Assembly: GCF_000003605.2 (NCBI RefSeq)
Contig: NW_003128865.1
Span: 632,937 to 647,857 of the forward strand
From: Saccoglossus kowalevskii
Lineage: Eukaryota > Hemichordata > Enteropneusta > Harrimaniidae
DNA: 14,921 nt
Direction of reading: 5' to 3'
This document shows positions 9,419-14,921 of the stretch, piece after piece (positions within the stretch are counted from its first letter, which is position 1; each line of letters starts with the position of its first letter). The notes under the pieces were generated by a model. That model had not been told where the DNA came from and did not search any database. It saw nothing but the letters and a program-made list of their open reading frames with translations. Made by a program: the position numbers and the translations under genes.

Positions 9419-9559
9419 TCAGGACATAATCAGTTGTGCTTCATGCATGATACGTAATCTTGGTCCCGTAGGAATTCCTAGCTTCTCCAATCGTTGTTCA
9501 TTGAGAAATGGAAGTTCTATCATGCCAACTTTCTCTCGGTCAAAATTTGGAACATATTT
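9419..9559 (-). CDS. Exon H, last coding exon: rest of the SAM domain and TGA stop
   Basis: The acceptor ctttgtttttcag precedes AAATATGTTC, and the frame runs 46 codons to TGA. The peptide continues the domain: KYVPNFDREKVGMIELPFL, then EQRLEKLGIPTGPRLRIMHE. This matches the SAM pattern of KY...F....I....L..L....L..LGI..GPR.KI...A, including the conserved LGI and GPR. The protein ends three residues after the last SAM helix (LIMS). Confidence 0.87.
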   Translation of the reverse strand, partial: KYVPNFDREKVGMIELPFLNEQRLEKLGIPTGPRLRIMHEAQLIMS

Positions 9560-12500
9560 CTGAAAAACAAAGATGAATAGAATCAATTAGTCATGATAAT
9601 TGCAATGACAGACACTTAGTTTTTAGCATACTATATATGAGTTGAAAACACACACCATGACAGAAGCCTGTCACCATTAAAAGTACATGTACATGTAAAC
9701 CAGCATTTGCATTTATTGTATACAGGATACTTCAGTGTAAGTAAGCTCATGACAATCAACAAATTGTTTATGTTTCCTACAAACTTTTGAAATAGAAAAA
9801 GTGCCAAATAGCACCACAAACGACTGTGTGGTGATTTCATCAACAACCTCACATATATCACTGATTTGTGATCTTTCAGAATCACACAGTGATAATTATC
9901 TACTAGACACAAGTGATTACTGCAACATTTTTGTATCAATCCGAGCCATAGGCGAGAATTAATGCTACTCTGCAATTATATATTCATCACATGCATATTT
10001 CCACAGACCAAAAAAGTGAAATGGCAGGAGGTTGATAAAATAACATTGAATATGAATATATCATTGTGAGCACATAATTTTGTGTTCAATGGTGTTTACC
10101 TCATATCCAAGCTGCTTTAAAAATATTGCAAGTAATGGTGGCTCTTCACCAAAAAATCTGAAAAAAAAAAAGAAACAAAACAAATTCTCATCCATTATTT
10201 GAACTGAATAAGTTACCAATGATTAATGCACACATCATGTTTAAGAAAGACACTATGCAACTGAAACACTGAACCAGGTTTCATTTACTTTCATTATGCA
10301 AATAAGACAATTACCGGTAATATGCAAACATTTCTACCCAGAACAAATCTTATTTGAAATTAATTTGTTCTCCATGTGTTTCTGAAAATATCAATATAAC
10401 ACAGACATTGGCTGAACACAAAATATGGGTAAAAGTCTCCTTAGAAACTTTTATAGCCTTTATACCACAGCTACTATCGCACTTTTTTGTGGAATGCTTT
10501 ACAGGTTAAAGCAGGGGTTTTTCTAGAAAAAAACTGCAAGAGGGAGAACTTCAATTCAGCAGCGCCACCAAGTGGCGGAGATAGGGTTCTCCCTACCAGG
10601 TTGTGGAGTTTTTGATAATTCTTAGTTAAAATGGAGCATTCTATGGCTTCCTTTGGGCCAAAATTATTATCAGACATGTCACAGTTGAAAACTGTGGCCA
10701 CATGTGATCCCTGGTCAATCAGAATTTTATGGTTGCCAGAGGATCTGCGCCCCAGGGTAAGGGGGCACATGCATTGCAAGAGGGCGCTGCGCTCCTGTTC
10801 CCTTGTTTAAACAAATCCCTGTTAAAGTACTTGATAAAAACCTGAGAACTCCATGAATCCTACTTACTTAGTCAGTTTTTGGATTCTATGTGAGTTTGCT
10901 GATGGCGGTACAGGCTTCAGTCGGTGATTTCTTGACATTATAAAGTCACCAGATTGAATCATGTGAAATTCTTTTAAATGTAATATTTCTTGTTTTAAAA
11001 ACTCTATTTCTTGAATTAGGGAGTTTTGTGATCTGAGTTCTGATGATAGATGAGCCACACTACGGGCTAATGTCACTACATGGGATTCCACTCGAGCAAA
11101 ACGTCTATTGACCAATTTCACATCTTTATCTCTTTGTCCACGTTTCACACTCCCTGATATAAAAAAAATGATAAAATATAGATTATGATATTAGTTAAAA
11201 TGAAAAACAGATTATTTTTATTTTTGACATTTTTGGTCAAAAACAAGTATTTTTTCTTTTTCTAGCTTTGATATTTATAACTGGAAACTAAATAACAATG
11301 CACATTCAAAAGCTTATATGAATGACACATTAGGCGTGAGCAATTAATCATCGTTAACTTGTATCCATACAACTTTTGAGCAGAAACTGACTTGGATACT
11401 TGGAATAAAAAACTAAATCCGTATTACGATGAGCCATACCTCGGAATCTACCACGGGACTGTAATGACTGCTGGCTTCCAGAAAATCTTCTGCTTTCAAA
11501 TTTATCGTCTTTATTCCCACTAACTACATTCAAGATATCTTGGTACATCTTTTCAAGTGCTATTAGTTGATGGCGGACACTATCGGCATCTACTCTTGGT
11601 CGGGAACTATCTTCTGTCTGTGACTCTGAGGCTAATCCATAGCTGTCTTGCCCAGTGTCCAGGTGTAATGTAATAGATTCTGAAAAGTTACCGGTATATA
11701 TTAAATGAAAGGTAGTACTGTTTGACCACTACCCAGCATTCTATCATCCATATTTTTAGGCTCACTAGAAACTTTTTATCAACTAAGAATCAACACACAT
11801 GCAAGAGAAGACACCAACACAGGGTTAACAATGCAGTACAATAATAACCAATACTGTACTATACTATTAGAAGTGCACTCACACATAGCATGTATTTAAG
11901 CTGTACAACAACCTAGTTTTGCAAACTATTTTGATAAGGCATTTCTTAAAAACATGTACTCAGAGCAGATACTGTAAACTGGTCTAATTTCGTAAGAGAA
12001 AATTTTTTGCAAATTTCATGAGTCAATAAAAATCGTGAAATTGTATAGCAGTGAAAATTTCTCTGAGGTTCCATTGCAATGAGTGTCACCATGATAATGT
12101 ACAATAACATTCTCTGATTTGCCACAAATGTATATTTTTTAATGAGTCAACATGCAATTCTGTCTTTAATTCCATCCATAATTATTACAATGTCATATAC
12201 TCAGATACTCCACTTTACTGCATATCAATAAATCTATAATGTTAGACCAATGTACTACATATAGCCAATTACAGTTTAATTTGAAAAATCAAAGTAAATA
12301 AAAAACAATTACACCACACTTACCACTATCTCTGACTGTATCATCTTCATTAGAATCTTCACTTTTTGCAAGTTCTGCAATAGGAGGTGCTAAGATGGGT
12401 TTCTCATATCTCTTCCTTTGTTTATTTCTCCCACTTCCCCTATGAAACAACCCATGTGGATACAATCGTATCTGTGAGCTTGGTCCTCTGTTATATCCTT

Positions 12501-14813
12501 TTTTCCGCCTGTCACTCCCATTTTTCATTTTAGCTAACTGTTCAAACGGTGATAAGCGAGAACTAGTACGTGACCTGGTTGGCGGGGGAGACTCCGGTGG
12601 CGTAATGGGAGGAGTGTTATCAGGTGATAACGGTGGTAAGGGAGGTGTATGTGATCTAGAAGAGCTCTCACTTGGTGTATAGTTCAGTTCAAGGTCAATT
12701 CTACCTTCTGCATGTGGATTCTCTCGCACTTTTGGTGGAACTCGCGACGATGAATGTAATCCGGTGGTTTTTATGGAAGATGGCAAATTACTGAGGTATG
12801 AAGACATTTGTGTGTGAGCTGATGTCATAGAGTCAGTTATACTATTGTATGACACTGTGGAGTAATTGGAATCTTGTGAAGCTAGTCTATTAATTGGAAG
12901 TGAATTATGTGTAGTTACTGATTTCTGTTGTCTTTCATTTTCAAGTTCTTTTTGATATAACTCCATTCGTCTTTGGTCCTGCTGATAATTGCTGACAGGA
13001 TACGGTCTATGCACATGTGTGGCTTGTGTTTTATTCTCAACAGCAGGATTCATATTTTTCCTAATGGGACTAGAGTCTCTACTTCTTGCTCTCTCATAAG
13101 GGTTCTCTATCGTGTTTTGTGGCAATGATCTCGCAGAATCATGAAAGTGATGAGGTTGTCTTGTAGGACTGACATCTCTTGAGTACTGTCTTGTTGGACT
13201 TGATTCCCTTAATTTGTTTGAAGAATGCCTTGTTGGACTTGATTCTCTCTCTCTAGATGGACTGGATTCTCTTTGCCTGGTTGGTGACTGGTCTCTCCAA
13301 TCAGATTGTTGGCCGGGATGTCTATGCAGGTGCTCATAGTAAGTAGGGAGTTTCCTTGGAAGATAGGGTGGAGTCTGTAACACAATAAGGGGGTCATTAT
13401 TTTAATTTGTTATTTACTAGATTTAAAAGATTAAATTAAATGCATATATTAAACATCTTCTTATTGATTTGTTGTTGTACTCTACCTGACTAGGATGACC
13501 ACTGTATAATTTGTTACATGCATCTCTTAGGTTATCTACACTGCTAGACGGTGGAGCTCTAGTTAGGTTATCTACACTTCCAGACGACGGAGCTCTTGTC
13601 TGCTGCCAACTGAAAACAAAATCACTAAAATATTAAAACATCTAATGTTATGTACCAAAACATAATCAGATCCTGGATTTTTGTGTTGTAACTGATATTT
13701 TAAATTGACACCCAATTATGTGACACTTATTATTGCACATATGGCGATGAGAGATTAGATGCAGTTATATGTGATGAAAATAGAATCATCGCCCTGAACT
13801 CCTGACACATCAGTTGAACGTCTGTTGCACTGTTTGAGGGCATACTTTGCATTATCTTTATAATAACCTTATTATTATATGCCGCTAGGTGTAGGATGCC
13901 CCGAGCAAATATGTAAAAATTATTGAAACTTTTTTGGAATCTTGAAAATTAATCCATATTTGGGATTCACATTTCCTAATAAGGTAGGACGCAGATACCC
14001 TGCACAATACCACAAAACTATGGCACATTGTAACATATAGAGATACAGAGACAGATGTATAATAATTAAGATTATCACAAGAATACCATAAATAAGTTCA
14101 TAATATTACACTTCATACCTGGGAGTCACAAGTGATGAACTACTGGTTGAATTGCTAGGAGATTTAGTATTGCCTGGTTGAGATGATGATGGTGGTGACA
14201 TTCTGTTGTTCACATGGTTTTGCCTTGGAGATGTTGGTGATGTTGTCCTGGGTCTTTCAAGAAGGGCTTGAACTCTAGGTCCTTCTTTTTTCTCTCCAAC
14301 ATGTGAAGGCTATAGAAAAAAAAACATAACACCATGCAATATATGTAGTGTCCAGGAATGATATGCACTGTGAAAATGATATGGACGTCCTGAAAACATT
14401 TAATACAGAGAATGAAAGAAGCCAACGTGAAATAAATGCAATGAACTGTGAAATGAAAATGAAAAAAAACCATAACAACAGAAATCAGTAATTAAAGTTA
14501 CTTTATATCTAGTTCACATAATTGCTTGTTTAAGCAGTTTTCAGATGATTATGCTTCTAAAACAACTTTTCAATAAAATATTTGTTTATACTGAACGCAT
14601 CCAATCATGACATTTCTGTATTTGTATTTACAATAATCGTACCACATAAGTTGAAGGATATGGATCCCAATCACCGCTATATGCATCATATTTGACAGTT
14701 CCGTCTGTCATTGTTTTAACTCGTCCATCGTCACTATCATTATCATCCATGAATCGAGATGGTGTTCGTCTTGGTGGTGGTGGAGGTTGCAGTAATTCAC
14801 CGTCATCATAGTC
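9419..14813 (-). CDS. 3' part of a multi-exon gene for a coiled-coil/SAM-domain protein (8 exons, 5' end off the window)
   Basis: Eight minus-strand exons (14813-14643, 14309-14119, 13609-13486, 13374-12324, 11679-11440, 11153-10868, 10157-10100, 9559-9419) each have AG acceptors and GT donors. Joined, they give 753 codons and a TGA without frame conflict. In fragment numbering: residues 1-162 are low-complexity, with DYDDGELLQPPPPPRR near the start; 192-236 carry five SPxR repeats; 404-429 are proline-rich (HTPPLPPLSPDNTPPITPPE); 448-488 are basic; 500-507 are acidic; about 605-658 form a predicted coiled coil; about 688-750 resemble a SAM domain. SAM domains usually mediate self-association or protein-protein contacts. 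With the disordered, S/T-P-rich body this suggests a cytoplasmic scaffold or adaptor controlled by proline-directed kinases, which is inference. The family is not recognised. The first coding exon and start codon lie beyond the right edge. I am confident that the gene is real, less so about each splice site. Confidence 0.85.
10100..10157 (-). CDS. Exon G of the SAM-domain gene (SAM helix 1)
   Basis: A poly-pyrimidine acceptor (gtttctttttttttttcag) precedes ATTTTTTGG, and the donor is TATGAG followed by gtaaac. Only 58 nt, too short to stand out alone, it joins exon F in phase 2 and exon H in phase 0. It encodes FFGEEPPLLAIFLKQLGYE, where the LxxFLKxLGYE pattern matches the first helix of SAM domains. 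Confidence 0.8.
10158..10867 (-). other. Intron 6 of the SAM-domain gene
   Basis: This 710-bp GT-AG intron contains the 310-bp element with hAT-like termini (10512-10821) and a TTACCGGTAA palindrome at 10311-10320. The other introns are 333, 509, 111, 644, 286 and 540 bp going downstream; their junctions are given with the exons. Confidence 0.75.
10512..10821. mobile_element. Non-autonomous DNA transposon with hAT-like ends, in intron 6
   Basis: The left end reads CAGGGGTTTTTCTAG, and the reverse complement of the right end reads CAGGGATTTGTTTAA. CAGGGR starts are typical of hAT elements. TTAAAG lies directly outside both ends (10506-10511 and 10822-10827). hAT elements usually duplicate 8 bp, so either two bases have diverged or another TTAA-targeting family is involved. 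The interior is GC-richer than its surroundings and has AAGAGGG words near both ends. It encodes no transposase; the 101-codon minus-strand frame across it looks like chance. Confidence 0.6.
10868..11153 (-). CDS. Exon F of the SAM-domain gene (coiled coil)
   Basis: The acceptor has a pyrimidine-rich tract ending atatcag before GGAGTGTG, and the donor is ACTAA followed by gtaagta. The 286 nt encode a basic start (KRGQRDKDVKLVNRRFARV) followed by a heptad-like stretch, RVESHVVTLARSVAHLSSEL then IQEIEFLKQEILHLKEF, with hydrophobic residues at a/d spacing. This predicts a coiled coil of about 50 residues. A basic, proline-containing linker then leads to the SAM exons. The coiled coil next to a C-terminal SAM domain suggests oligomerisation. 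Confidence 0.85.
11440..11679 (-). CDS. Exon E of the SAM-domain gene
   Basis: The acceptor ggtaacttttcag precedes AATCTATTAC, and the donor is TTCCGAG followed by gtatgg. The 240 nt complete a GAA codon and add 79 codons plus one base. The peptide has a likely short helix (VRHQLIALEKMYQDILNVV) between acidic/Ser-rich and Arg/Ser-rich segments (SRRFSGSQQSLQSRGRFR). The frame reads on beyond the donor, but only the splice keeps it in phase with the coiled-coil exon. Confidence 0.75.
11969..12066. repeat. Possible decayed interspersed repeat in intron 4
   Basis: It begins TACTGTAAACTGGTCTAATT and contains AGAGAAAATTTT near the left and GAAAATTTCTCT near the right, an imperfect inverted pair. 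It also has AAATTTCATGAG and ATCGTGAAATT words. The TACTGTA start recalls the MITE family, but the interior does not align, so this is tentative. Confidence 0.3.
12324..13374 (-). CDS. Exon D of the SAM-domain gene (large exon, SPxR repeats, proline-rich and basic tracts)
   Basis: The acceptor is ttgtgttacag before ACT CCA CCC, and the donor is AGATAGTG followed by gtaagt, close to the animal consensus. The 1,051 nt encode 350 codons plus one base. In order: a Pro/Tyr/His-rich start; five SPTR or SPSR motifs spaced 8-13 residues apart with RESSPTR context; a Ser/Thr/Asn-rich middle; a PPLPPLSP-type proline tract that could bind SH3, WW or EVH1 domains; a basic block (RRKKGYNRG, then RNKQRKRYEKP) that could act as a nuclear-localisation or RNA/membrane-binding patch; ILAPPIAELAK; and an acidic end. 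An open frame of this length in 65% AT DNA is the strongest single evidence for the gene. Confidence 0.9.
13486..13609 (-). CDS. Exon C of the SAM-domain gene, with an internal 12-residue tandem repeat
   Basis: The acceptor gattttgttttcag precedes TTGGCAGCAG, and the donor is AGTCAG followed by gtagag. The 124 nt complete the split serine codon and add 41 codons. It encodes two head-to-tail copies of a 12-residue unit, TRAPSSGSVDNL then TRAPPSSSVDNL, matching a 36-bp DNA duplication. The exon ends in phase 0, so exon D begins on a whole codon. Confidence 0.8.
13527..13596 (-). repeat. 36-bp coding tandem duplication in exon C
   Basis: Two copies of TTAGGTTATCTACACT followed by a diverged half ending GGAGCTCT lie 36 bp apart (starts 13527 and 13563). 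They encode the duplicated 12-residue unit ending SVDNL. The differences lie in the middle of the unit; SVDNL itself is unchanged. Confidence 0.85.
14119..14309 (-). CDS. Exon B of the SAM-domain gene (Ser/Pro-rich, ends in phase 2)
   Basis: The acceptor has a strong pyrimidine tract (gttttttttttctatag) before CCT TCA CAT, and the donor is CCCAG followed by gtatga. The 191 nt encode 63 codons plus two bases that complete an AGT serine codon with exon C. The product is serine, proline and asparagine rich, with TSPTSPRQ and a serine cluster near the end, consistent with a disordered linker carrying proline-directed phosphorylation sites. Confidence 0.75.
14643..14813 (-). CDS. Exon A of the SAM-domain gene (57 codons, phase 0 at both ends)
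   Basis: On the minus strand the acceptor reads accatacag before GAC TAT GAT, and the donor follows TAT GTG as gtacga. The 171 nt are open and encode an acidic start (DYDDGE), a five-proline run, and an acidic middle (MDDNDSDDG). The end is rich in aromatic residues (YDAYSGDWDPYPSTYV). It is the most upstream exon seen, and a GTGAT microsatellite lies in the intron before it. No domain is recognised. Confidence 0.7.
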
Positions 14814-14875
14814 CTGTATGGTGATGATAAATGATTTGTATAAATGAAATGTAAATGTGATGAAACATTATTAAT

Positions 14876-14921
14876 GTGGTGTAATGTAATGTGATGTGAT
14901 GTGATGTGATGTGATGTGATG
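14876..14921. repeat. GTGAT pentanucleotide microsatellite running off the right edge
   Basis: About nine 5-bp units (GTGGT, GTAAT, GTAAT, then GTGAT repeated) run to the last base. It sits in the intron upstream of exon A. The true length is unknown. Confidence 0.9.

Noticed and set aside
9631-9975. 114-codon minus-strand frame between the last two exons
   Set aside because: It falls wholly within intron 7, shows no similarity or domain, and conflicts with the well-supported exon G to H splice.
10474-10779. 101-codon minus-strand frame
   Set aside because: It coincides with the hAT-like element and is probably chance openness in GC-richer transposon DNA; no transposase motif is present.

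Overview
The window looks like nuclear DNA from a multicellular animal, most likely a marine invertebrate. It is AT-rich and mostly non-coding, with one gene split by short GT-AG introns. It also carries a decayed non-LTR retrotransposon, small DNA-transposon derivatives and satellite-like tandem repeats. I see no bacterial operons, ribosome-binding sites, CRISPR arrays, rRNA or convincing tRNA. The sequence alone does not fix the species.

The right third (9,419-14,813, minus strand) holds the only gene I can support well: the 3' eight exons of a protein-coding gene whose 5' end lies beyond the right edge. The exons join with consistent phases into 2,262 nt, coding 753 residues plus a TGA stop. 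The product is mostly disordered and rich in S/T-P and proline. Near its C-terminus it has a coiled coil, then a SAM-like domain split over the last two exons. It looks like a scaffold or adaptor, but I cannot name the family. Intron 6 contains a 310-bp element with hAT-like ends. The 3' flank contains a TA-flanked MITE-like palindrome that supplies a candidate AATAAA.

The left two thirds (1-9,400) hold no gene I can defend. From left to right: a weak candidate terminal exon (66-221, minus); a GAC/AAC microsatellite (606-650); a minisatellite with changing higher-order period (842-1,629); the first MITE copy (1,750-1,908); a CpG-richer patch (about 2,810-3,080); an AT-rich degenerate tandem array (3,090-3,375); a 65-bp foldback element between 9-bp direct repeats (3,606-3,670); the 3' end of a dead LINE on the minus strand (about 4,505-4,970); a perfect 23-bp tandem duplication (5,956-6,001); long AT-rich intergenic DNA; a strong hairpin (8,736-8,789); and the second MITE copy (8,842-9,048).

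The interest here is in the mobile and repetitive DNA and in the unassigned coiled-coil/SAM gene. I found no evidence for a new multi-gene system.
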